A stretch of 64,000 nucleotides of DNA, from the NCBI GenBank assembly GCA_001599815.1, contig BCIA01000002.1, positions 1,867,831 through 1,931,830 of the forward strand, in the 5' to 3' direction. Source of the DNA: Furcasterigmium furcatum. Its lineage: Eukaryota; Ascomycota; Sordariomycetes; Glomerellales; Plectosphaerellaceae. The translations under genes and the position numbers were made by a program. Shown piece by piece: positions 1 to 12,317 of this stretch. Below the pieces are notes generated by a model, which worked only from the letters and a program-made list of their open reading frames with translations, was not told the origin of the DNA and did not search any database. Position 1 is the first letter of the stretch. Each line of letters opens with the position of its first letter.

Positions 1-1879
1 ACAAATAAACCCCGCGCACGCGGGGGAGATTCGTTGCAAATCCGCTCCCAAATTGCGGACATCACGCTCCTCCGGTGGAGGACGGAGGCTGTTGACGACG
101 ATGTCGCGTGCATCCAGGCCAAAAATCGGCTCTCTGTCCGCAACAGACCGGACTTTGCACGACAGGTGGTGGCCTGCATTCTGACATGGCGGTTGCCCTA
201 TCTAGGAACTTGATGAGTTACGGGTCGGTAAAGAGTCAGCGCCCGGGCTGTCGGGCTCTTCGAAGACCCCGAGGATCAGGACCCACCCCGGCGGAACGGG
301 GCGGCCGTGTAATTCGCCTCGCTTGCGGCTCCGTGCAATTCCTCGTGGGAGATTTGTTGATCCACTGAATAAGACAGCTGAGATCCTCCGTCAGCCCTTT
401 GATATTGGAGGGCAATGCATGAAGAGCAGCACCACAGGAGCACGTGCTGGCCGACGACCGTGGCCGCTTGGGGTCGAAATACGAACGAACTTCACGTTCA
501 GACCAGCCGCCATCCATCGCCGGGTGTCGCGAGAACTTTGTTCAGCCCTGCCAGGCAGCTACGCCGGCCATTGGCGGGCAACGGAAGGGCAGAGCCGGAT
601 GGGCGCAACCCGGACGGCTCGATTCTGGAGGGTCGCAGTTCCAATTGGACTGTGGGATCTGTCGATCGGGAGGACTGAGTTGCCGGGTGAGTGGATCACG
701 ACATGGCCATGTGTACATAGCAAAAGGCTGGCTCCCTTGTTTAAATGCGATCAAAGTCCTGATAGGGGAGCGGCTCGTAACAAAGGGCCTGCGCTTTGGC
801 TGTGTTGTGTCCCTGCTGAAGTGAACCCCGCGATGCAGGGATGCGAGGGGTTAGCAAACTCCGCCGAGGGGCGGACGAAATGCCAATCTTTTGCTTCGAG
901 AAGGCTTCTGAGTTCTATCCGTCTGAAGGCTGTTTGAGACTCCGTCCGTGACTTCGGGGTGCTCGACGGGCCCGACTGGACCGCTTGAAACAGGAACGGG
1001 TGCGTGTTGTTTGATGGGCGATTGTTTCTTTTGGAGCCGGGCTAGCCATTGATTCAAGGCCCTCGGACAGAATCTTGTCTCTGTCACCGGATCAGTCAAG
1101 AAAAAAAAAGTCCGCGAGGATCATCGCAAGTGGTGAATCATCCGGGAATGAACGGAGAGAGAACGAATGGCAGCCTTGGCGAATAGGCAAGTTCGAGTAA
1201 GTCTTCGGTTAGCATCCAATCTTGGCGGATTGGCGGAATTCAGGGCAGCGGGACGTGACTGCTGTGGCTCGCCTGGAGAACGGCCGCTAGGGACCGCTAA
1301 GGCGAGTTGTCGGGTCCGTCCCTGTAAATTTTCATGGTCGCCCGGTGGGTGACGGAGTTTAGGCAGGTGCGCGATCCACACCGCGACCCTGCGCGAGACT
1401 AGACCCCTGCTCCTTCCAAACGAGCCTCGACTCGGCCTTTTCCCACCCGTTGTTGATAACCCGCCCAAGCTCCCTCCTTCTTGAGGCAAGAGCGAGATCG
1501 AATCTTTTTTTCCCTCCTCGTCGGTCTGTGACGTTTCCGTGTCGCGGCCTCCTCTTCTTCTCCCCCTCCCCGTATCACTCCTAATACTTCTTCACTCCTC
1601 GAGGCACCTCCTTTCGCCTCCTTCAACACGGTCCTTTCTCCCCCCTTCACCCTTACCTTGACACCCTCGTCGACCGTCGAGGATCGGACAAAAGACGACA
1701 ACGGGAGATCCGAGAGCCAATTCGACATCTCGACCGGAATTGGTTGTTGGACGGTCTATCACGAGGCTCCGGAATCAAAGACAACAAACGGGCTCCCGCA
1801 CCCGATCTCCGAATTGCACCTGCAAGACATCGCATTCCCCACGGCCGCGCACCCCGATCGGTGTCGCAACCCGCCCACC
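1..1879. other. Upstream region, no gene recognised
   Basis: No convincing coding region was found. The longest open frame (about 323-937) has no ATG start and no recognisable domain. The last 400 bases, roughly 1490-1660, are strongly pyrimidine-rich with CCTCC and CTTCTTC runs, as is usual just upstream of fungal transcription starts. The stretch most likely holds the promoter and 5' leader of the ABC transporter that starts at 1880. Confidence 0.6.
10..25. repeat. Small perfect inverted repeat
   Basis: CCCCGCG at 10-16 is mirrored by CGCGGGG at 19-25 with a two-base spacer. It could form a short GC hairpin, but nothing adjacent gives it a role. Confidence 0.5.
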
Positions 1880-4800
1880 ATGTCCGTCCCGGGAATCAGC
1901 GGTATTCCCTCCAACTACGACAACACGGCCCAGTCCGCCGGCGTCCCCGTCGAGACTCGCCCCGAGCACCACGAGCAGGAGGATATCGCCGCTGCCGCGC
2001 AGACTGATGCTTCCGCCACCCGTGCGACCTCCATGACCGAGGTCGCCCACAGCGACAAGGACACCCAGGAGAAGCCTGCTTCCACTCCCACCAAGAAGAA
2101 GGAGGATGATGGTCTGGAAATCGCGGATGAGGACGACGGCTCGGAGATGGAGCGCCGCTCTTCCATCGTCCAGGCTCTTGCCCGAAAGTACTCGACCCAG
2201 CGCGCCGACATCCCTCCCGGCACGAACCCCTTCATGACCGCCAGCGATGATGGCGACTCGCCCCTGAACCCCAACTCGCCGCACTTCAGCGCTCGTGCCT
2301 GGGCGAAGGCCGTCGTCGACATGGTCACCTCTTCCGGCGCTGACTTCCGCACCTCGGGCATCGCCTTCCAGAACCTCAATGTCTTTGGCTTCGGCCAGGC
2401 CACCGACTACCAGAAGGATGTCGCCAACATCTGGATCAGTGCCGCCGGCGCCGTCCGCGGTCTTCTGGGCCACGGCAAGCGCAGGATCGATATTCTTCGC
2501 GACTTCGACGGTGTGGTTCACAAGGGCGAGATGCTCGTTGTCCTGGGCCCTCCTGGCTCGGGCTGCTCCACCCTTCTGAAGACCATCGCCGGTGAGATGA
2601 ACGGCCTGAACACGGACGATGCGTCGTACTTCAACTACCAAGGTGAGTTCACGCACTGAGGCCAGCCCTCACGGAGGGACCTTTATACTGACGCCGGAAA
2701 CAGGTATGACCGCCCAGGAGATGCACTCGCACCACCGTGGCGAGGCCATCTACACCGCCGAGGTTGACGTCCACTTCCCAATGCTCACGGTTGGCGATAC
2801 CCTCACCTTTGCTGCCCGTGCCCGCCAGCCTCGCTCCCTGCCCGGCGGCATGAACAAGAACGTCTTCTCCAACCATCTCCGAGACGTCGTCATGGCCATG
2901 TTCGGTATCACCCACACCATCAATACCCGCGTTGGTAACGAATACATCCGTGGTGTGTCCGGTGGTGAACGCAAGCGTGTCACCATCGCGGAGGCGGCGC
3001 TTTCTGGTGCCCCCCTGCAGTGCTGGGATAACTCGACCCGTGGTCTGGACTCGGCCAACGCTATCGAATTCTGCAAGACCCTGCGCCTCCAGACCGATCT
3101 CTTCCGCAACACCGCCTGCGTTTCCATCTACCAGGCTCCCCAGAGTGCCTATGACCTGTTCGACAAGGCCACGGTCCTCTACGAGGGTCGTCAGATCTTC
3201 TTCGGGCGCACTGAGGAGGCCAAGCAGTATTTCATCGACCTCGGCTTCCACTGCCCTGCCCGTGCTACCACGCCTGATTTCCTGACTTCCATGACGAGCC
3301 CTCACGAGCGTATCATCCGCGAGGGCTTCCAGGGCCGCGCACCCAACACCCCCGACGACTTCGCCAAGGCCTGGAAGGAAAGCATGCACTACAGGAAGCT
3401 TCAGTCCGAGATCGAGGAGTACAAGGTCACCCACCCCGTGAACGGTGCCGACGCGCAGGCCTTCCGCACCCTCAAGCAGGCCCAGCAGGCCAAGGGCCAG
3501 AGGGCTAAGAGCCCTTACACCCTGTCGTTCATGCAGCAGATCCAGCTCTGCCTCTGGCGTGGATTCCAGCGCCTCAGGGGAGACCCCAGTCTGACCATCG
3601 GTTCCCTCATTGGTAACACTGGTATGGCCCTCATCATCGGTTCCGTCTTCTACAACCTGCAGCCCAACTCGCAGAGCTTCTTCCAGCGTGGTTCTCTCCT
3701 CTTCTTCGCTGTGCTCATGAACGCTTTCGCCAGTGCCCTCGAGGTGAGTACTTCTATCCAAAGGATTATTCTCCTCTGCAGTTGCTGACCCAAGTCCAGA
3801 TTCTCACCCTGTATGCCCAACGTCCCATCGTCGAGAAGCACTCTCGCTACGCCCTGTATCACCCGTCCGCCGAAGCCGTCGCCTCCATGTTATGTGACAT
3901 GCCCTACAAGGTCATGAACGCCATCGTCTTCAACTTAACACTATACTTCATGACCAATCTGCGACGAGAGCCGGGAGCGTTCTTCTTCTTCCTCCTGTTC
4001 TCTTTCTTCACCGTCCTGACCATGTCGATGATCTTCCGGACCATCGCCTCCTCGTCGCGGACGCTCTCGCAAGCCATGGTACCCGCCGCTATCCTCATTC
4101 TGATCCTCGTCATCTTCACTGGTTTCGTCATTCCAACACGCTACATGTTGGATTGGTGCCGCTGGCTGAATTACATCGATCCGCTCGCCTACGCCTTCGA
4201 TTCGCTTATCACGAACGAGTTCCACGGCCGCCGCTTCGACTGCACCAACTATGTTCCCAACACCCTCGAGGGCATGATCCAGGCCTACGCGGACGTTAGT
4301 GGCGTCAACCGCATCTGCGCTGAAGTGGGTGCTGTGCCCGGAACCGAGTTCGTGGACGGTGACCTGTACGCCTCCTCTTCCTTCGGCTATGAGTACGCCA
4401 ACCGCTGGCGCAACTTCGGCATCCTGGTCGCTTTCATGGTCTTGTTCCTCATCACGTACATGGCCACTGCCGAGCTTGTTTCCGAGAAGAAGTCCAAGGG
4501 CGAGGTCCTGGTCTTCCGCCGCGGCCACAAGCACGTCGATGTCAAGGAGAAGCACTCCGAGGACGCCGAGGACGGCATGGTTCGTGTTGGTCCCATCACG
4601 ACTCACGAGCGCGAGCGCCAGGCCCACGTCTCGGAGAAGGGTGGCAAGGACGGTGCTGGCTTCATCCAGGAGCAGACCTCCGTCTTCCACTGGAACAACG
4701 TCTGCTACGATGTCAAGATCAAGAAGGAAGACCGCCGCATTTTGGATCACGTTGATGGCTGGGTCAAGCCTGGCACTCTGACCGCTCTGATGGGTGTCTC

Positions 4801-6634
4801 TGGTGCTGGAAAAACGACTCTCCTGGATTGTCTGGCTGATCGTACCGCCATGGGCGTGATCACTGGTGAGATGCTTGTCGACGGCTACCAGCGTGACAGC
4901 TCTTTCCAGCGTAAAACCGGTTACGTCCAGCAGCAGGATCTCCATCTTCAGACTACGACTGTTCGCGAGGCCTTGAACTTCTCGGCTCTCCTGCGTCAGC
5001 CCGCCCATGTTCCCCGCGCCGAAAAGCTGGCCTACGTCGATGAAGTTATTAAGCTGCTTGAGATGGAGGAGTACGCTGATGCCGTTGTCGGTGTTCCGGG
5101 CGAGGGTCTGAACGTTGAACAGCGCAAGCGTCTTACTATCGGTGTGGAATTGGCAGCCAAGCCTCCTCTGCTGCTGTTCGTGGACGAGCCTACCTCCGGT
5201 CTTGATTCGCAGACGTCCTGGGCTATTCTGGACCTGCTCGAGAAGCTCACCAAGTCTGGCCAGGCTATTCTTTGCACCATTCATCAGCCTTCGGCTATGC
5301 TGTTCCAGCGCTTCGATCGTCTCCTCTTCCTGGCCAAGGGTGGAAAGACGGTGTACTTCGGCGACATCGGCGAGAACTCCAAGACCATGACCTCGTATTT
5401 CGAGCGCAACGGCGGTTTCCCCTGCCCCGAGGATGCCAATCCCGCCGAGTGGATGCTGGAGGTCATCGGTGCCGCTCCTGGATCTACGACGGAAGTCAAC
5501 TGGTTCGACGCCTGGCGCAACAGCCCTGAATACGCTGCTGTTCAGGGCGAGCTCCAGCGCCTCAAGGATGACCGCGCCCCCCAGGCTCCCGCCTCTGCCG
5601 CTACCGACAAGGCCTCCTATCGCGAGTTTGCCGCCCCCTTCCTGTACCAGCTCCAATCCGTCTCCTACCGTGTCTTCCAGCAGTACTGGCGTACGCCCTC
5701 GTACATCTACTCCAAGGCCGCTCTTTGTATCCTGGTTGCCCTGTTCATCGGTTTCGTGTTTTTCGATGCGCCCAACTCGATCCAAGGCATGCAGAACCAG
5801 ATGTTCGCCATCTTCAACATTCTGACGGTGTTCGGTCAGCTCGTGCAGCAGACCATGCCGTACTTCGTTATCCAGCGGTCGCTGTACGAAGTGCGTGAGA
5901 GGCCGTCCAAGGTGTACAGCTGGAAGGTCTTCATGCTCTCTCAGATCATCGTCGAGCTGCCCTGGAATACGCTCATGGCCGTTCTGATGTACGTCTGCTG
6001 GTACTACCCTGTCGGTCTTCAGAACAACGCGGCAGATGCGGGCCAGGTGACTGAGCGCGGTGTGCTCATGTTCCTGTTCCTGCTCGTCTTCATGCTGTTC
6101 ACGTCGACATTCACGGACTTCATCATCGCCGGCTTCGAGACCGCCGAGGCCGGAGCCAACATTGCCAACCTGCTCTTCATGCTGGCGCTCATCTTCTGTG
6201 GTGTCCTCGCGAACCCCGATAGCCTCCCCCGCTTCTGGATCTTCATGTACCGGGTGTCGCCGTTCACATACATCGTTAACGGCATGCTTGCGACGGCGGT
6301 GGCCAACACAAACATCAGGTGCGCCGAGAACGAGTGGCTCGCCTTCGAGCCCCTGAACGGAACCTGCGAGCAGTACATGGCTCCGTACATCGGCGCCGTC
6401 GGAGGATATCTCCGCGACGGCACCAAGGACAGCACTTCTGAGTGCCAGTACTGCCCGATGGACGAGACCAACACGTTCCTCGCGAGCGTGGGGTCCAACT
6501 ACGACGACAGGTGGATGAACTTCGGCCTGGGGTGGGTGTACATCATCTTCAACATCTTCGCGGCACTGTTCCTGTACTGGCTGGTGCGCGTGCCCAAGAA
6601 GGGCGGCCTCTTCGGCAAGAAGAAGCAGGACTAG
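1880..6634 (+). CDS. PDR/CDR-type full-size ABC multidrug exporter
   Basis: Three exons (1880-2642, 2704-3743, 3800-6634) give 1545 residues, the normal size of fungal pleiotropic-drug-resistance transporters. These plasma-membrane pumps use ATP to export azoles, mycotoxins and plant or microbial toxins. The order is reverse (NBD-TMD)x2. NBD1 has a Walker A at about residue 223 with Cys in place of Lys (GPPGSGCST), the signature VSGGERKRV and a degenerate Walker B. NBD2 has a canonical GVSGAGKTT near residue 933, a divergent signature (LNVEQRKR) and a VDEPTSGLDS Walker B/D-loop. This asymmetry of one canonical and one degenerate site is a family hallmark. Each TMD has about six hydrophobic segments. 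The start sits in accATGtcc and is the first ATG of the frame in good context. Both introns are GTGAGT...AG and keep phase. The substrate cannot be told from sequence. Confidence 0.95.
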
Positions 6635-8697
6635 AGAGGAGGATGATGACGAGGATTCTGATGATTCAAGCGAAAGAGCATAGATCCGGGTAGATGCATG
6701 TAGAGGTGATCACGTCGGGCGCTGATGCCTCGCATGTTTGTGGAGGATATTCCCATTGGGTCGTCGAATGTCTGGGGTTTCTTTCAGGCGGGAGTCGAGT
6801 CTCCCCGCCGCCTCTCACCTCTCATACTGTCATAATATGCATGGACCACGCCATTCCTGACGCTTTTTTCCTTTTCTGTTTCATTGTGGGAGTCTGTCTA
6901 CCAGAGCATGGAGGGCGGACACTTGTGGGATAGACAGACAGACATGTCGACCCGCGACGATGGCGTAGATGCATAAATAAGTACACAATAGACGAGTACA
7001 AGTCACGCGCTTCTCGGACGATGGCCGCAGTTTGTTTCTGGGGAGAATGCGCCGAGCTCCGAGAGAATGAGGCTGGATGACATTGGAGGGGCTGTGCTCG
7101 CACGGCCTGGCGGAGTGGGAGCTCGTGCGACCAGAACACTGGGGCTGACTCATGTCAGGTACGGGACTGGAATGCGGTGAAACGAGCCGTCGTGGGCGCG
7201 TCGACACCCGCGCGGCCTAGTTCGGGATGCGGTGGGGACGGGATGAGGTTACTGTTAAGGTTAATTCGGGGTTTGGGTTGACGGGTTTCGAGAGGGGGGA
7301 TGGAAATGTGGTCGTCTTTGAACGACCGGATGGCTGCAGCACGGGATGGACGAGGGCGGTGTGGTGTAGCAGGTGACACAAGAGACGTGACGTCCTTGAT
7401 CATGATTGATGTTGCGGTGGTGGTGATTTGTTTCTCTGTCTGTGAAGCTGGGGATCATCGCCGTGGCTACGAGGTACTTAAGTTACCCAGGTACCTTCAC
7501 GTATGTAAGTCACCTCAGTTAAGACTTCGGACTTGAGCAATTAGGCAAGTAAGGAAGTAAGTATTCCTATGATTCCTGTTATCTCGTCGCTAAGTGTTAC
7601 TCATTCATAGACTCTGCTGGACAGAACTCCCACATTGAATGGACGAAATGACATTCAGCTGATGTTTGCGCCCGTACCTGATGTCGCCCGAGGAACTTGC
7701 CCAGCGAGCCAATGATTCTCGACCTGTCGGGCTGGAACGTTGCGGAATGGCGCCAACCCCTGACGGCATGGAAGACGGCGTCAACTGAATTTAGAGGGTC
7801 AGGTCGCTTCGGCCACTATTTTTTCCTTCAAGTGCCCCTGGACCGCTTTTCCCCAAATTCCCCATCGTCGACCATCGCGAAGTGACGAAACGAAACGCCC
7901 TGCATGTAAGCGGCGCGGATGCAGGAAATCTGCCGCAGAGGCCACAATGCCAACGCCGTGCCGCGGGCTTGGAACATCGCCAATCGGCTTGGGGGGAGCT
8001 TGTGCCCCCTGACAGGCGTGGCATGATCGGCGGTCCTCGAATGGGAGGCCGGAACGGCACCGATGCCCAGGAAATGCCCAGCCCCTGCCAAGACGCCCCG
8101 GCCTTGGCTGGCTGGGTGAGCCGGCATTCCCTGCTGCTGTACCACGCGTGCGTCATCCATCCCTGAGGGCGGTCTCCATAGTAAGTAAGTCAGAACTCAG
8201 GTATCGGGAGTCCGCAGGTGGTGCATTTTCTGGGCCCCTCCCTCCTTCCCGCCGTTCCTGCTCTTGCCTATTCTCGAATACATGCATCCCTCGACTCGAC
8301 GCCGTGGATCTTGAACCTTTACACACGAATTTCTTCTCCCGGACACCATCACGACGACCCAACTGACCCAGCCCGGCAGCGGTCATTCTTCCCAAGTGAA
8401 TCGGATCCCGCGACTGCCACTCGTTCCGCTCGCCTGATCACGTCTGCTACCTCCCGGGCGCACTCTCGACTCCGTCGCCCATCCCTTTCAACCTCGTCCA
8501 GTTTCCGTCGGATTCTCCGAATAGCGTTGCATCTCCTTTCTGGCTCCTGTTATCGCGCCCGGGGCGAATACCTGGATCCCGGCGATCCTTTTCCTCGACG
8601 TCAACCAGCACGCGACTGATATACCCGTCCTTCTCGCATCGCATCTCGCACTCCGATCTTCCATTTCCCCAAGGACAGCCCCTTTTCCAGCACAATC
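6635..8697. other. Intergenic region between ABC transporter and GH76 gene
   Basis: No supported gene. It contains an AT-richer patch at about 7460-7570 rich in GGTACCTT and GTAAGT-like words, and CCAAT boxes near 7709 and 7976. A pyrimidine-rich tract at about 8225-8690 is probably the core promoter and leader of the GH76 gene. A TGACTCA word lies near 7145 but is far from either start codon. Confidence 0.6.
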
Positions 8698-10214
8698 ATG
8701 TTTCCGGTACGAGTGATGGGCGCCATCCCGGCAGCCCTTCTCCTTCTCGGGCATGGCATCCCTTCCGCAACCGCCCAGTCTCCGTATTCCATCGCAACAA
8801 AAGGCAAGTTTCTGTCTTCTAGATGCTTGAACCCTGCTAATCCAAGCCCCAGATGATATCAAGAAAACCGCACGAACCCTCGCCTACGACCTCATGCTCT
8901 ACTACGAGGGCAACAAGACCGGCCAGATCCCTGGCATCCTGCCCGGCCCCCCAGATGACGGCCTTGGCGACTACTACTGGTGGCAGGGCGGAGCCATGAT
9001 GGGAGCATACATCGATTACTGGTATTTGACTGGCGACACGAGCTACAACGACGTCGTCAAGCAGGGAATCGTCCATCAGGTCGGCGAAAACCGCGATTTC
9101 CAGCCCACGAACCACACCCGCTCCTTGGGTAACGATGACCAGGGATTCTGGGGTATGACGGCCATGCTGGCTGCCGAACTCAAGTTCCCCGACCCGGAAC
9201 CAGATCAGCCTCAGTGGCTCGCCCTCGCCCAGGCCACATGGGCCACCCAGGCCGACCCCGAGCGTCATGACGAACACTGCAATGGCGGTATGCGCTGGCA
9301 GGTCCCCATAACCAACGCCGGCTACAACTACAAGAACACCATCGCCAACGGCTGCTTCTTCAACATCGGCGCGCGTCTCCACCGCTACACTGGCAACGAG
9401 ACCTACCTGCGCTATGCCGAAGAGACATGGGACTGGCTCTGGTCCGTCAACTACATCGACCACCAAAACTGGCGTGTCTATGACGGAGGCCACGTCGAGT
9501 ACAACTGCACAGACGTGAACAAGGCCACATTCTCCTACAACATTGGCGTTATGATGCAGGGCGCCGCCTACCTTGCTAACTACGTAAGTGTCCTCTCTCA
9601 TACCACGCGCCAGACACGATGCTGATATCTAGCAGACCGAGGACCCCAAATGGGTCACGCGAACGGAAGAGCTCGCGAAGCGCTGCATCGAGGATTTCTT
9701 CAGCCGTGGCGCCGCCTTCGAGCTCCCCTGCGAAGGCCAGACGGGCCGCTGCACCCCTGACATGCTGATGTTCAAGGGCTTCGTCCACCGCTGGCTCTCC
9801 TGGGTCACCAAGCTCGTCCCTTCCACCCGCGAGATCATCATTCCCGCCCTGCAAGAGTCTGCCAAGAAGGCAGTCGCCCAGTGCTACGGCGGGCAGACCG
9901 GACGTCAGTGTGGCTTCTACTGGTCGACCGGCGAGTTCGTCGACCCTGCCGTCGACAAGACCACTGGTGCCGGGGAGGTCATGAACGTCTTCTCCGCGGT
10001 TACCGCTCTCCTAATCGACGAAGACGACGTCGAGAACCCCGTTACCAACTCGACGGGTGGCACCTCGATCGGCGACCCCAACGCCGGACTGAACAGCGAG
10101 AAACCGCGGGTGTTCAAGCCGATCACCACGGCAGATCGCGCCGGCGCGGGAATCCTGACGTTCCTCGTGCTGGCTGGCGCGGCCGCCACGTTCGGGTGGA
10201 TGAGCATGAACTAG
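8698..10214 (+). CDS. GPI-anchored GH76 endo-alpha-1,6-mannanase (DFG5/DCW1 family)
   Basis: Exons 8698-8803, 8853-9583 and 9636-10214 encode 471 residues. DFG5/DCW1 proteins act at the outer plasma membrane and cross-link GPI-cell-wall proteins into the glucan wall through their mannose core. Seen here: an N-terminal signal peptide (hydrophobic PAALLLLG, probable cleavage after Ala26); the GH76 entry motif IPGILPGPP followed by YYWWQGGAMMGAYIDYW; the Asp-Asp pair in NDDQGFWGM, likely the catalytic pair; and CNGGMRWQV. A C-terminal hydrophobic tail (ILTFLVLAGAAATFGW) after a small-residue segment fits a GPI signal. Intron 1 is a GC-AG intron (donor AG|GCAAGT); the nearby GT donor would break the frame. 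The intron 2 acceptor is a tandem TAGCAG, so one residue (Gln) is optional. Family assignment is firm; paralogue identity is not. Confidence 0.92.
8804..8852 (+). other. GC-AG intron in the GH76 gene
   Basis: A 49-nt intron with donor GCAAGT and acceptor CCCAG. It restores the frame from the signal peptide into the DDIKKTARTLAYD segment typical of the family. Using the GT four bases downstream leaves the reading frame shifted into a TGA. Confidence 0.75.
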
Positions 10215-10658
10215 CGCGCGGTGTTTTGTACTGAAGAACCATGGCCAAAGAAGCCATTCTGGATACGCATTTCTCGGTTCGGCGTTCTACTGTTCGCGTG
10301 TACTGCCGTTTGCAATGGAGATGGATAGACTCCAGGCGGCTCGCGAGTGCATTGTTCTTTGATTTGGCCTGGTCTGCGACGGACATGTAAGGTCGAGGTG
10401 TGTGAGCGATCTGCGTCACGTGGTGCGAATAGAGCCCCCCGCAATATCAATATACAACTTGACCTGTATCCCTCGGGTGAAGTGAAGGAAGAGGAGCGCA
10501 TGGTAGAGAGGCATGCCGTGCCCGTGCTTCGAAAGGAATCTATTCAGGCTAGACATGTAATCCCCCATGACACTATTCGTACAAAAGATCCCATCCGGCA
10601 TTACCCATGCACCATCTCCCTTGACATCTACACCCGCCGCGCAGTGAGGGACCTGCCC
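10215..10658. other. Convergent 3' intergenic region
   Basis: A 444-base gap between the 3' end of the GH76 gene (+) and the 3' end of SAM50 (-). It presumably holds both 3' UTRs. No gene seen. Confidence 0.6.
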
Positions 10659-12317
10659 CTACAAAAAATTGATGCCCACGCCGACCTGCACACCCTTTGT
10701 GCCGACCTCGCCCTCCCTCCGCAGCAGGGGCAGGCTGAAGTTGAGCTCGAACCTCGCGACGGGGTGCGCGTACACGAGGCCGACGCCGGCGGCGACGCTC
10801 GGCGGGCCCCCGAGGAGGTCCCCGAACGCGCCGAGCATGGCCTTCGCGACCGCGCCGGGGGCCATGCCGCCCTGCGCCGTAGCCTCGCCTGTCGGGTTCC
10901 TCAGCGCGACGAGGCGGCCGGCGTTGGCGAAGACCTGGAGGCGCAGGGAGGACTCGGGGCCCTTGTAGGGGAGGGGGAAGAGGAGGTTCGCGCTGGCGGC
11001 GGCAAAGAGGTCGCCGCCGACGGCGTCGGGGCCGTCGTGGGGGCCGAGGCCGCCGAGCTTGAAGCCGCGGACGTCGGTGGGGCCGCCGAGCTGGAAGCGG
11101 TCGTTGACGCGGCTGGGGGCCGCGAGGCCGGCGATGCCGGGGGCGAGGGGGTAGAGCATGCCCGTCCGCAGGCCGGCGCCGAGGGAGACGCCCGGGGCGA
11201 GGGGGAGGGCGGCGCCGGCCTCGAACTCGGACTTGGAGAAGGCGACGTCGCCGCCGAGGGGGCCCACGCCGGCAAGCTCGAGGAGGGAGCGGATGTGGTA
11301 GCCGCTGTGGGGGAGCTGGGGGTTGTCGCGGGCCTCGCGGCGGTAGATGTGTCGGAAGGCCGACTTGACAGAGTCGCCCGCGTCTGCGCGGACGGTCGGG
11401 GAGGCGGCGCCGGAGAGGCCGGTGACCTGGCGCCAGAGGCCGGTGTATTCGACGGAGTGCATGTCGCGGGGGCCGGTGACCCATTGGTAGCGGAGGGAGC
11501 CGCCCTTGAGGGCTTCCTCGTGGGAGGCCCAGGGCTTTTCGGTGGCGGAGGAGACGAGCTCGAGGGCGATGCGGCGGTCGGGGTCGCTGAGGACGGGGGC
11601 GCTGAGCTCGGCGGAGTAGGCGGAGCGGGTGCGCGTGCCGGCGCTGGCGTTGAGGGTGAGCTGCTCTGCGCCGCCGAAGATGTTGCGCCAGAGGAGGGAG
11701 GTGAAGGCGGAGCCCTCGGAGTTTCCGACGTCTGTGCCGGCGTTGAACTTGTAGCGGGGCAGCTCGCGGAGGGTTACGTCGATGTCGACGTCTGTCGGAC
11801 TCGTGGAGGGGTCGGTCTGGTTGGAGCTGCTGAGGAAAATCTGGGGGGAGGGGTGGAAGATGCCGAGACGGTCGAGCTTGGAGGATGCCGTCTGGAGGCC
11901 GAGGCCGACGTCGCCGAGGGTTGAGGCGGCATTGGCGGAGGGACTGACGAGGGGCGCGAAGATGGGGTCCAGGAAGCCGCGGCGAGTGTTGGTTGCGCCG
12001 TGAACTTGGAGTTTGGAGATGGTCATCGGGGTGAGTTGCTGTTCCTCGAATTGCTGGCAGATGTTAGCCGAGTCGCAGCAAGAGTCTCGTCTCAAGGCTT
12101 GCCCTCCGTGCTTGTCGGAGCTGGTTCTCCTCCTCGAGCTTCTTTGCGTACTCGAGAGACGCTTCAGTCTCTCTTCGGAGCTGGCTGGCTTCAGCTTCGA
12201 GCTTCTTGACGGCATCGGCCTGACGGGCGTGGGCTGATCAGCCATTGACGAAAGAACATGTTGGGAAACTCAAGTCGGACTTACAGATGCCCCGTCCGGG
12301 CTCTGGTTGGAAGCCAT
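10659..12317 (-). CDS. sam50: SAM50/TOB55, core of the mitochondrial outer-membrane beta-barrel insertase
   Basis: Three exons on the minus strand (12317-12285, 12219-12103, 12053-10659) give 514 residues, the normal Sam50 size. Sam50 is the Omp85-family barrel of the SAM complex and inserts porin, Tom40 and other beta-barrels into the outer membrane. A charged, coiled-coil-like N-terminus (ADAVKKLEAEASQLRR) leads into a POTRA-like part with PMTISKLQVHGATNTRRGF. The C-terminal half is a bacterial-surface-antigen barrel containing DRFQLGGPTDVRGFKLGG, where VRGF is the Omp85 loop-6 motif. It ends GVGINFL, a typical last beta-strand with terminal aromatic signal. An apparently intact frame starting at 12245 (MADQPTPVRP) gives unrelated sequence before the barrel; the spliced model gives a smooth coiled coil. 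Intron 2 (12054-12102) is GC-AG, 49 nt. Divergent from UBC6. Confidence 0.9.
12054..12102 (-). other. GC-AG intron in SAM50
   Basis: On the minus strand the donor is AGG|GCAAGC, with a GCTAAC branch-point candidate and a CTGCCAG acceptor, 49 nt. No usable GT donor occurs close by, and removal joins RQARR to QFEEQQLTP in frame. Confidence 0.65.

Noticed and set aside
323..937. 204-codon frame at the window start
   Set aside because: Begins at TTG; composition typical of random GC-rich DNA; no recognisable motif or splice partner.
3941..5785. 614-codon open frame antisense to the ABC transporter
   Set aside because: Overlaps the well-supported transporter exon. Long antisense frames arise from strong third-position C bias; the translation is low complexity with no domain.
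10347..11924. 525-codon plus-strand frame opposite SAM50
   Set aside because: Glu/Gly/Ala-rich shadow of the SAM50 exon. It begins at a non-ATG codon and has no homology signal.
10659..12245. Unspliced SAM50 frame starting MADQPTPVRP
   Set aside because: Its first 70 residues are Arg/Ser-rich and unlike the family. Splicing two introns gives a coherent coiled coil and the better first exon at 12317.
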